Below are positions 34,655 through 44,846 of a stretch of 64,000 bases of DNA, in pieces. The stretch is from Papilionanthe hookeriana x Papilionanthe teres. Its lineage: Eukaryota > Streptophyta > Magnoliopsida > Asparagales > Orchidaceae. A program made the position numbers and the translations under genes. Each line of letters opens with the position of its first letter. The first letter of the stretch is position 1. Location: positions 65,408,197-65,472,196 of the forward strand of contig CM040421.1 of assembly GCA_022702705.1 (NCBI GenBank), in the 5' to 3' direction. The notes beneath the pieces were generated by a model. It did no database searches and was not told the origin of the DNA. It worked only from the letters and a program-made list of their open reading frames with translations.

Positions 34655-36032
34655 TAAGATTTTTATGCCTATTTTATACTAATTTTGATAATATTGCACT
34701 TTAAAGAAGGGTATTTTTGATATTTTTCTGCAGGTATGAAGACTTAAGGAGAAAGAAATGAAAATATACAAAAAGGAACGAATTTGGAGCAAAAATGATT
34801 AAATTATGCAAAATTTACCTAGGGCACCTACGGCAAGGTCGATGGCGCTGACGACATGATTTTCCTGAGAGTTCAGAATTAATTCCAAGGAAGGCCGCCG
34901 ACGGTGGAGATCGAGGCCGCCAACGGCGGGGTTTGTTTAAAAGTACTATTTCTAGAAGGTCGCCGACGGCGAGCTTGAGGCCGCCGACGGCGGGATCGAT
35001 GGTTCTTTCCAGAAATATGTTAAATGTGGACGATTTTCGAAGGGGTGCATGTAAACCCTTAGAGACTCTTCTACAACTTTAAAAAGAAGCAAATTGGGGC
35101 TGAAAAAAGTGTCTCCTACGTGATTACTAGTGAGTCCAAAGTATTCTAAAGAGTCTATTAGTGAGTCATTAGTGTTGTTATTTAGAGAGTAGTGATTTAA
35201 AATAGAGATTTAGTGAGGAATTCTTTGAGGGCTTGTAAGAGTGGAAGGAAAGTGAGAGGTCTCTTCTGCATTTCCATTTTGAAGGAGAATTTTGTGTGCT
35301 GTAAGAAAGGAAGAAATTCAGAGTAACTTCAAGGAGTTTTCTTGTGGAGGAATTTGAGATAAGTTGTGTTTATTTACTATAGTTTGTAGAACTTTACTTT
35401 ATTATATGAAATCCAAGTTTTATTGCATCCTTTCCATGAAATCTGAGTAGTTGTTTTGTCTTTCTCCTTGTTCGATGTTTTTGTGAAATGATTATATGAA
35501 TTAGTCTATTAAAGAAATTATAAGAAGTTGTGATGATACTGTACATAAACTTACTTTACTATACGAATTGGTCATTTGTATTGTTAAAATCTGTGAAGAG
35601 TTCTTAAGATCTGATCATGGGCTAAGAATTCTTAACTAGTATGTCTCACATTTCTCTTTGAAAGGTAGACGGGTAAATCCTTGAAAGGAGAAGTGCAAAT
35701 AAATAGGGAAATAATATTAATCGGGCGTAGAATTGAAGATTTTAGAGTGACAGGCTAAAATCTTCAATTTGGTCCTATCGTTTGGGTGCTGAGGTGTAGA
35801 TTATTAGACCTCATGTGAGGGGAACATGGGAGCTCCGAAGTGAGAGCCAGTGTCCTCCCAGCCTAGCCACAGATTCAGTAACCAAGCATAGGATTAGTCA
35901 ATGTTCTTTATGCTAGGACCAAAGGATAAAGAATAGGTATGCTCCTATTTGGCACAACACATATAAAACTAGTTTTTATTATCACTTCACTTAAATATCT
36001 TAACAAAGGAGAAAGATTTTTGTTATTATATA
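34655..36032 (+). repeat. Athila-like LTR, 5' portion
   Basis: Follows the same layout as the LTRs at 49024 and 60263. It has an AT-rich start with TTTTTATGCC...TAAAGAAGGG, a GC-rich palindromic zone at 34836-35000 (GCCGACGGCG and GCCGCCAACGGC variants), an AGAGAG zone, an AAGAGTTCTTAA segment, and AAAGGATAAAGAATAGGTATGCTCCTATTTGGCACAA near 35924-35955. The family is clearly distinct from, but related to, the complete Athila. Confidence 0.7.
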
Positions 36033-36049
36033 ATGGCGATGAAATATAT

Positions 36050-36440
36050 GGATCGCATGTCGTCGCCGTCAATTCTTGTATCATGTCAATGTCAAGGAGT
36101 CGCCACTCTCTTTCTCTATATATCGCCCTAATTCTTATCCTTCCTAAACTTATTGTCAGAAGTCTTTGGAGAATTTGAAGAAAGATTAATCATGATAGAG
36201 ATTGAGAGAAAAAGAGATCAACTGATAATCTCATAGAACAAGTCTTCAGATTGTGTAATTACTGAAGTTTTTCATATGAAGAAATCATATGAAGATCTTG
36301 GGTAACCAGAGAGGTTTTATAGGTAAAATACCTATCATGAGTTCTTTAATCTCCTATATGAGCAAGCTCATATAGTTAATTACATCCTAAGCAATTAATA
36401 CTGCCTAGGAAAACTCCCGATTAAGGTTAACATTTATCCT
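36050..36440 (+). repeat. Cap module of element B
   Basis: Aligns with 12170-12620: GGAGTCGCCACTCT, GAGTTCTTTAATCTCCTATA, TATAGTTAATTACATCC and CCTCGAAAAAGTG. Confidence 0.75.
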
Positions 36441-36631
36441 CGAAAAAGTGTAAGTGTTTTTGTGGCAGTGCGTTTCTGAAGAATCGATACTACCAAAAGT
36501 TTTGTTTATGTTGGGTGTATGTCGTTGCTTTGTCGTGTTTTGTTTTTTTGTTTTAATGTTATTTTGTCATTTTGTATATCATGTCATATGTCATGTTAGG
36601 ATGTCTAGTTTGTATGTCATGTTGTTTTATG

Positions 36632-37063
36632 TCATGTCTTAATGTCATAATATGTCGTGATTAATATCTCGATTTGTCATGAGTTAGTTTATCTCCTATA
36701 AGAAGATGTCGTTATTATATCATGAGATACCTTCTATGATGTCAAGAAGATATCATTATTAATTTATTTTTGTTATTTTGTTTATGATTCCCTTTTGTGC
36801 TAAATTTTAGTTTTGTGGTGTCATGTCATTTTGTCATGTCTTAATGTGGATCATAATATCATGTCATTTTATGTCATGTCTTAATGTGATGTCGTAATGT
36901 CATAAGATGTCGTGATTAATATCTCGATTTGTCATGAGATATTTTATCTCCTATAAGAAAATGTCATTATTATATTATGAGATAACTTCTATGATGTCAA
37001 GAAGATATCATTATTTATTTATTTTTGTTATTTTGTTTATGATTTCCTTTTGTTTTATGTTTT
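36632..37063 (+). repeat. Partial tandem duplication, period 255 bp
   Basis: The segment 36632-36808 recurs at 36887-37063 with few changes (TGTCGTGATTAATATCTCG at 36653 and 36908). Both are rich in the word ATGTCAT. Frames at 36454-37134 are unsupported. Confidence 0.85.
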
Positions 37064-37439
37064 GGTTTTGTCATGTCATTTTGTTATGTATTTATTTTGG
37101 TTTGGTGTCATGTCATCATTTTGTTGTGGTATAGAAATGTCGTTGTATGTTGATGTCAATGTTAATGATTTTGTTGTTTTAGTTTAGATTTTGTGGCTAA
37201 CCTAAAAGTTCAGTTATCTTTGTTGTCATGTCATTTTTTTGTTTTGTTGTTTGTAGAAAGTTTAAGTTTTGTGGCTATCCTAAAATTTATGGTTTTGTTG
37301 TCAATGTTCCGTCGTCGACGTCCTGCAAAATAGAGTTAGCACACTCTATAACATGCAAAGAAAATCTAAATGAACCTTGTCTTCATCCTGCAAAGAAAAC
37401 ATTGTCAAAAATAGTGTCACATTCATTATCTCTGAATTC

Positions 37440-38290
37440 TGTAGGATGTTTTGATTTTGAATGTCGGTTTATTTTAAATCATATCAATTAATGTCAAATG
37501 TCGTTTGGAATATTCGATTGATTTCGATGTTTGAAAAATTTTGTCAATTTTATGTCAAATTTTATTTGAAATATCAAATTTATGTCGATTATTTCAATTC
37601 ATGTTTGCAATATCATATTTATGTTGATTTTGTCAATTAAGTGTTTGGAATGTCAAATTTATGTCAATTTTGTTGATTAAATGTTTGAAGTGTCAAATTT
37701 ATATCGGTTTTGTTTGATGACATGATTGAAATATCATATTTATGTTGATTTTGAGTTTATGTTTGTCTAAACTTAAGTTAGAAGGTTGAAAGTTAGATTC
37801 AGTATTAATTAAATTAACTTGGGTTCATGTCTAGTTGAACCTAAGTTAGAATCAATGTTGATTAAATCTAATTAATTTGAGTTCATGTCTGTCTGAACTT
37901 AAGTTAAGTTAGATTCAATATTGATTGAATTAACTTGAGTTCATGTCTGGTTGAACCTAAGTTAAATTCAATGTTGATTGAATCTAATTAACTTGAGTTC
38001 ATGCCTGTTTGAACTTAAGTTAGAAGGTTTGGTTTAGAATATACCTAATTAAGTTTTAAGCCTTGTTTAAACATGTCTTAAAGGCTAATTAAGTCTAATA
38101 AATTAGACTTTATTAGAATTGCAGACCATTTAAGTCCTTTTTAGGTAAGGCTTAAGTTTTAATTAAGTCTAATTTGATTTAGCTGAGGTTTGTTTAGATA
38201 TTAAGTCTAATGAATTAGACTTAATCATGGTTTGCTAATTTAAACCTTAGTTAATTAAGGTTTAATGATTTAATTAGAATTAAAGTTGAA
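37440..38290 (+). repeat. Element B array 1
   Basis: First a TTATGTCGATTTTGTCAA-type repeat (37480-37760), then GAGTTCATGTCTG...TTGAACCTAAGTTA units (37780-38040) and TTAGACTTAAT dyads to 38290. This is analogous in position, but not in sequence, to array 1 of element A. Confidence 0.75.
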
Positions 38291-39600
38291 TTAAGTTCAA
38301 TATGAGTTGAACTCAAATTAGGATTTAACTTAAGTTAAGTTAGGTTCAAGTTAGGTTGATTCTTGACTTAAGGTCTACTTAAGTTCAATACGGGTTGAAC
38401 TTAAATTAATGTTTGAGTTTTATATTAAGTTAGATCCAGGTTAGGTTGAACTTAGGTTTAAAGTCGACTTAAGTTCAATATGGATTACACTTAAGTTAAG
38501 GTTTTGACTTGGGTTAAGTTAGGTTCAAGTTAAATTGAACCTAGACTTAAAGTTGACTTAGGTTCAGCATGGGTCGAACTCATGTTAAGGTTTGACTTGA
38601 GTTTAAGTTAAGTTCAAGTTAAGTTGAACCTAGACTTAAGATCGACTTAAGTTCAATGTGGTTTGAACTTAAGTTTAGGTTAACTTGAGTTAAGTTAGGT
38701 TCAATATGGGTTGAACCCAAAGTTTAGGTTAACTTGAGTTCAAATTAAGTTGGATCCAAGTTTGGTTAAATTTAGGTTAGATTTAATATGGATTGAACAT
38801 AAGGTTTTAGGTTAACTTGAGTTCAAGTTAGGTTGGACTCAAGTTTGGTTAAGTTTAAGTTCAGTTAGGTTCAATGTGGGTTGAACCTAAGGTTTTAGGT
38901 TAACTTGAGTTCAAGTTAGGTTCAATATCGGTCGGACCTAAAGTTTGGGTTAACGTGAGTTCAAGTTAGGTTCAATATGGGTTGGACCTAAAGTTTAGGT
39001 TAACTTGAGTTCAAGTTAAGTTGGACCCAAGTTTGGTTAAATTTAGGTTAGGTTCAATATGGATTGAACCTAAGGTTTTAGGTTAACTTGAGTTCAAGTT
39101 AGGTTAGACTCAAGTTTGGTTAAGTTTAAGTTATATTCAATATGGATTGAACCTAAGGTTTTAGGTTAACTTGAGTTCAAGTTAGGTTGGACTCAAGTTT
39201 GGTTAAGTTTAAGTTAGATTCAATATGGATTGAAATTAAGGTTTTAGGTTAACTTGAGTTCAAGTTAGGTTGGACTCAAGTTTGGTTAAGCTTAAGTTAA
39301 GTTAGGTTCAATGTATGTTGAACCTAAAGTTTAGGTTAACTTGAGTTCAAGTTAGGTTGGACTCAAGTTCGGTTAATTTTAAGTTAAGTTAGGTTCAGTG
39401 TGGGTTGAACCTAAGGTTTTAGGTTAACTTGAGTTCAAGTGCGGTTGGACTCAAGTTAGGTTAAGTTTTAGTTAAGTTAGGTTCAAAGTGGGTTGAACCT
39501 AAGGTTTTAGGTTAACTTGAGTTCAAGTGAGGTTGGACTCAAGTTAGGTTAAGTTTAAGTTAATTTAGGTTCAATGTGGGTTGAACCTAAAATTTAGGGA
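38290..39600 (+). repeat. Element B array 2: GGTTAACTTGAGTTCAAG repeats
   Basis: Units of about 83-88 bp, with shorter 50-bp versions at 38898-39048. They are built from AACTTGAGTTCAAGTT (dyad) and GGTTCAATATGG(A/G)TTGAACC (dyad). Confidence 0.88.
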
Positions 39601-40760
39601 TTAATTAAACATAATTTAGTTATGTTTACTTTGGGTTAATAGATTACTTAAGCCTATTATAAATAGTGCTTAAGGATTAATTAGATTAGACTTAATTTGA
39701 GTTTAGAGGTTGCTTAAGCCTAATTTAAGTGAAGCTTACGGGTTAATCAAGTCTAATTAGATTAGACATAATTAGGGTTTAGAGGTTACTTAAGCCTAAT
39801 TTAAGTAAAGCTTAAGGGATAATCAAGTCAAATTAGATTAGACTTAATTAAGGTTTATGGTGTTAAACCTAATGTGATTAAGGTTTAACAAAGTTTAATG
39901 GGGTCTGATTGATGTCTTAGACATAATTGGGGTTTATTAAGTTAAACTTAATATAATTAAGGTTTAACTTGGTTCAATTAGGTCTAATTGGTGTTTTAGA
40001 CCTAATTGGGGTTTATTAAATTAAGCTTAATGTGGTTAAGATCTAACTTGGTTTAATTAAGTCTAATTGATGTCTTAGGCCTAATTAGGGTTTATTAAGT
40101 TAAACCTAATGTGGTTAGGGTCTAACTTGGTTTAATTAGGTCTAATTAGTGTCTTAGGCCTAATTAAGGTTTATTAAGTTAAACCTAATGTGGTTAGGGT
40201 CTAACTTGGTTTAATTAGGTCTAATTGGTGTCTTAGGCCTAATTAAAGTTTATTAAGTTAAACCTAATGTGACTAAGGTCTAACTTGGTTTAATTAGGTC
40301 TAATTGGTGTCTTAAGCCTAATTAGGGTTTATTAAGTTAAACCTAATGTGGTTAAGGTCTAACTTGGTTTAATTAGATCTAATTAGTATCTTAGGCCTAA
40401 TTAGGGTTTATTAAGTTAAAGCTAATGTGGTTAAGATCTAACTTAGTTTAATTAGGATTTATTAAGTTAAACCTAATGTGGTTAGGCTCTAACTTGGTTT
40501 AATTAGGTCTAATTGGTGTCTTAGGCCTAATTAGGGTTTATTAAGTAAAACCTAATGTGGTTAGGGTCTAACTTGGTTTAATTAGGTCTAATTGGTGTCT
40601 TAGGCCTAATTAGGGTTTTTATTAAGTCTCATTTGTCATTTTAGACTTACTCATAGTTTAATTAGTTTAGCTTAATGAGATTAAGGTTTAATTTTAATTA
40701 AGTAGGTTTAAATGGTGTCTTAAACCTAATTAGAATTTATTAAGTCTAACTTGTCATTTT
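39600..40760 (+). repeat. Element B array 3: 79-bp tandem repeat
   Basis: After a transition zone (39600-39850), units of 79 bp repeat about ten times. The word GTGTCTTA lies at 40149, 40228 and 40307. Units contain GGCCTAATTAGG and TTAGGTCTAA and the dyad AAACCTAAT...ATTAGGTTT-like pairs. Confidence 0.9.
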
Positions 40761-40859
40761 AGACTTAATTGAAGTTTGTCATAAGTATAGTATGGACTAG
40801 ACTCATTTTAAACTTAGACTATTAAAGAAAATAGGCTAAGTTATAGAAGGATGATTTTT

Positions 40860-42790
40860 AGGATTAAATTTATTAATTAATAATGAATTTTATTCCTAAA
40901 TTTTTGAAATATCATTTAAAATTATTTAATGACTTAAAAATTATTTTCCTAAGGTTATTTTCTGTTACCCTAAAATTTCAGTCATTTTCAAATTTATTTT
41001 CCTTAATTTCTAATTTTTATAATCATTTTTATAAAGAATTGCAAAGTAGCTTAGAAATTAAAGAAGAATATCCTAAAGACTTTTTCTGTCCTTGGGAAAA
41101 TTAGGATGTGTGTCATAACAGGAGGATAATTCTGTGAAAATTTCATAATTTTTGAAATTATAATTAATTTTTAATAATTAAATTTTCTCAGAGATTAATT
41201 AATTATTTAAAAATTAAATATTAAGAATAAAATTATGATTTTGGTCTCATAATTTTCCTCTCTTCAAGAGCTTTCTAGAGGTATTTTTATTTTATTTTTT
41301 TGACCTCTGGATCAAAAGATATTAATTTTTGAAGTTTTTAAGGTTTTTTGGAATTTATTAATTCCAGAAAATCCCACGGAGTGACGCGTGTCCTCGTACC
41401 GGTTGAAGAGCGGGAAGATCCCGTGCACGGATCCGAACAGCGGACACCGGATGGTGCGATCAGCGACGTCCGTTCCAAAACACGGGAACGGGCGGCGGAG
41501 ATAAATCCCTTATTAATTCAAAAAAATTTTGTACCGTTAAACTTCAAAGATTAATATCTCACTATTTCTCAACGAAATTGAGTGATTTTTGAACCTATGG
41601 AATCATCTAAACATGTAGAATGTATCCATATAGTGATGATACATTTCTGGGCTAGTATAACCCATGATATTTCAAAAACATGAATTTTTTTGGGAAAAAT
41701 TATTCCATACCTTGGCCACAAGTGTATCTAGCTTGATCAGACCTTATGGTTGGCTTCTAAAACTCCCAAGGAAGATCTTCGCTGCTCCAATTTGGTTTTA
41801 AACTTAGCCTTGGAGGAGAATTTTGAGAAAGTGGCTAATTTGAGCTGATTTTGGATTTTGATCAAATTGGCCTGATTGGGCTAACCCTATGGCTTGGGTT
41901 TGGTTGGGATAGATTGCTAAGGTTATTGGGAAGAATTTTTGTGTTGGGGACCAAGTGGTTTGAGCAGCCTATGGGTCTCTACCAATTTTTTTCTTTCTTC
42001 CATGTGGGTTCGGGTATGGGGTTTTTATAGCCATGGGGAGGCTTAGCTAAACTTGAATCCATTTAGGGGAGGTGTTGCCTGATGTCATGATTGAATTTCA
42101 GCTGGGGGATAAGTTAAATTGACTTCCCCAAGGTTAACTTATATTGGGTTTGGCTATGGTGAGACCTTAACCCTTCATTTGGCTTGCTTCCATTGGCTCA
42201 TCCATGAGGTGGAGGGAATTTTATATTTGGGCTGAATGTTCTTCATCCAAATCATGCTTTAGATTTAGGGGAAAGGTGACACTTAACCCTCTTACTCACC
42301 TCATGCATGGTTTTGCCATGATTGCATTTAACCATGGGTTTAGATTTTGTTTCTCTCCCATTGGTCATGGAGGAGGTGTGTGATGACTCAAGTATGGAGG
42401 CTCTTCTTCATTCACCATGTCACTTAAGATTTAATAGGAGCATGACACATAAGCCCCAAGACTCATTTCATGCATGATTTCATTATCTCCTAATTTTACC
42501 ATTGTTGATGTTTAATTCATGCTAACATCTTTTCTCATTAGATGCTTAGGGTAGTGAGCAAAAATTATTTTTTAAAGTGGCTAATCCTCATCTTAGAGAG
42601 GAGTGACTCATGCTTTGAAATGCAGGGGAAGATGACACCTCATTTCATTTACCATGATGGCCTTTAACCATGATTAAATGGTATGGTTTGGATTATTAAT
42701 GGATTTGATTTTATTAAATGAATCACCTGGGTTATCTATAATTCATATGATGTTATTAATGATGTCATTAAAGGATTTAAAAATTAAATC
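40860..42790 (+). repeat. Conserved tail module of element B
   Basis: Aligns with 16120-18090. It contains GATTTTGGTCTCATAATTT, GACGCGTGTCCTCG, GGATCCGAACAGCGGA and CCAAAACACGGGAACGG. B keeps more CpG (for example GCGATCAGCGACGTCCG) than A, which suggests B is the younger copy. Confidence 0.75.
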
Positions 42791-43330
42791 CATTTAATAT
42801 GTCATGTATGATGTCATGGGTAGAATTTCCATTTTTATGTCCTTTTAAATATGATATTATTTTTAATTAATTATGTCATTAATTAAAAATGTTAGAATTT
42901 ATTTTATTAACCAATTAATTAATCAAAATAATTTTAAATTAATTATTTGATTAATATTTTTGTCATTTTGGATTTAAAATTGAATTTTGTTTTATTTGAT
43001 GTCCTTTTAATTTAATTTTTATTTTAATTAATTATGTCATTAATTAAAAAAAAAATTTTTAAAAAAATTAAATCATTAGTCATTTAATTAATCAAAATAA
43101 TTTTGAAATTAATTATTTGATTAATTTTGTCATTTTTATTTCATTTTAGTGTATTTTGTTATTTTATGATTTTTAATTTAATTTTCATTTTAATTAATTA
43201 TTTCATTAATTAAAATATTGAAAATTAAATCATTAGTCAATTTAATTAATCAAAATAATTTTAAAGTTAATTATTTGATTAATTCTTGACATTTTGGGAT
43301 ATTAATTAAGTCATTAGGTCAATAATTGAT
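42791..43330. other. AT-rich stretch with TTAATTAATTATGTCATTAATTAA words
   Basis: Three loose repeats of an approximately 130-bp unit, each with ATTAATTATTTGATTAAT and TTAATTAATCAAAATAATTTT. No coding potential. Confidence 0.7.
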
Positions 43331-43339
43331 TATTTAGTC

Positions 43340-44425
43340 AAAAATTAACCAGAGTTGACCCTTTGGGCAAAAAGGTTGACCTATTGGGTTAATAAGGTTA
43401 GTGATTGAATCTGGATTGGTTATTTTGATCAAAATTGTCATTTTAAGTCGAAAAGGTTGACTTATTGGGTCAACGAGATTGGTCATAGAGTTCGGATTGA
43501 CCATTTTGACCAAAATTGTCATTTTATGTCAAAAGGTTGACCTATGGGGTCAACAGTGTTGGTCATTGGGTCTGGATTGACCATTTTGACCAAAATTAAC
43601 TTTTTAGGTCAAAATGTTGACTTATTGGGTTAACAGTGTTGGTCATTGGGTCTGGATTGACCATTTTGACCAAAATTATCTTTTTAGGTCAAAAGGTTGA
43701 CATATTGGGTCAACAAGAGGTCATTGGGTCTAGATTGACCATTTTGACCAAAGTTGACTTTTTAGGTCAAAAAGGTTGACCTATTGGGTCAACAGGATTA
43801 GTCATTGGGTCTAGATTGACCATTTTAACCAAAGTTGACTTTTTAGGTCAAAAAGGTTGACCTATGGGGTCTACAGTGTTGGTCATTGGGTATGGATTGA
43901 CCATTTTGACCAAAATTGACTTTTTAGGTCAAAATTTTGACCAATTGGGTCAACAAGATTGGTCATTGGGTCTGGATTAACCATTTTGACCAAAGTTAAC
44001 TTTTTAGGTCAAAAGGTTAACCTATTGGCTCAACAGGATTGGTTATTGAGTCTAGATTGATCATTTTGACCAAAGTTGACTTTTAGGTCATAAGGTTGAC
44101 CTATTGAGTCAACAGTGTTGGTCATTGGCTCTGGATTGACCATTTTGACCAAAATTGACTTTTTAGGTCAAAAGGTTGACCTATTGGGTCAACAGGATTG
44201 GTCATTGGGTCTGGATTGACCATTTTGACTGAAGTTGACTTTTTCGGTCAAAAAGTTGACCTATTGGGTCAACAAGATTAGTCATTGGGTCTTGATTGAC
44301 CATTTTGACCAATGTTGACTTTTTAGGTCAAAAGGTTGACCTATTGGGTCAACAGGATTTGTCATTGGGTCTAGATTGACCATTTTGACCAAAGTTGACT
44401 TTTTAGGTCAAAAAGGTTAACCTAT
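43340..44425 (+). repeat. Element B array 4: 80-bp TTGACC/GGTCAA repeat
   Basis: About 13 units with spacing of 78-81 bp (TGGATTGACC-type word at 43573, 43653, 43731, 43812, 43893 and 43973). Each unit carries several TTGAC words in both orientations: GGTTGACC, GGGTCAAC, TTGACCATTTTGACCAAA and TTGACTTTTTAGGTCAA. The minus-strand frame at 43334-43522 is a by-product. Confidence 0.92.
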
Positions 44426-44444
44426 TGTAAAAATGAGGTCAACA

Positions 44445-44757
44445 TTATATATTTGAACTTAACTTTAGTAGTATTAGTAATCTGTTAGTAAAACTAGTTT
44501 AGATATAAGAACTTTATTATCGATTACATATTATTGAAAGATAGGCAAATTTAATTAGTCGTAATTTTAACTTGGTTTATATAATCCTAGTCCGTAGGCT
44601 TTAATATTTTTCCCTATGGGATCGATAACCAGGACTCCACTAGAGCTCTGTATTACTTGAGTGATATGTATACTTTCGTTTGAAGGTAACTCTGCGATCA
44701 AAATTATATAATATTTAATTGTTACTAAAATTAAAATTACGCTCCTAATCAAGTTTT
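44445..44757 (+). repeat. Athila-like LTR, 3' portion
   Basis: Continues the LTR after element B. It has CCCTATGGGATCGATAACC...TATTACTTGAGTGATATGTATACTTTCG, which corresponds to the GGGATCGATACTGGGG...TATTACTTGAAACGATACGTATACTTG segment near the end of the complete Athila LTR. Confidence 0.75.
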
Positions 44758-44775
44758 TGGCACTATTGCTGAGGA
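44758..44775 (+). other. Decayed primer-binding site (tRNA-Asp type)
   Basis: TGGCACTATTGCTGAGGA compares with TGGCGCCGTTGCCGGGGA, the complement of the plant tRNA-Asp 3' end. Every difference is a transition (C to T or G to A), as expected from deamination of methylated cytosines. Confidence 0.65.
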
Positions 44776-44846
44776 TTTATATCTTTTAATATTGGTGTCG
44801 TATTCTTAGATATATAAGTATATTTCAAATCTCAGATCAGGATGCA

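Larger units (their letters stand above)
36033..44444 (+). mobile_element. Element B: repeat-rich retroelement-like unit inside the LTR
   Basis: The same cap-array-tail plan as element A, with an extra AT-rich stretch and a TTGACC-rich array at the end. ATTATATA is present on both sides (36025-36032 and 44444-44451) but is too simple to fix the target duplication precisely. The right end AAAAATGAGGTCAACA is the reverse complement of the start of the LTR-like segment at 18097. No gag or pol frame is present. Confidence 0.6.
34648..44846 (+). mobile_element. Nested insertion splitting LINE-4 (Athila-like LTR plus element B)
   Basis: A 10.2-kb block between duplicated AAGAAG. Its outer parts (34648-36032 and 44445-44846) together form an Athila-like LTR followed by a primer site, with almost no internal region. 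Its middle is element B. The order of events reads LINE-4 first, the LTR stub second, element B third. Confidence 0.75.

Noticed and set aside
41348..41554. 68-codon charged frame in the element B tail
   Set aside because: The aligned tail of element A has no matching open frame, so the conservation is at DNA level only.
43340..44425. CRISPR-like array of 80-bp units
   Set aside because: Plant nuclear context, units vary throughout, and there are no constant repeats separated by unique spacers; it is a minisatellite.
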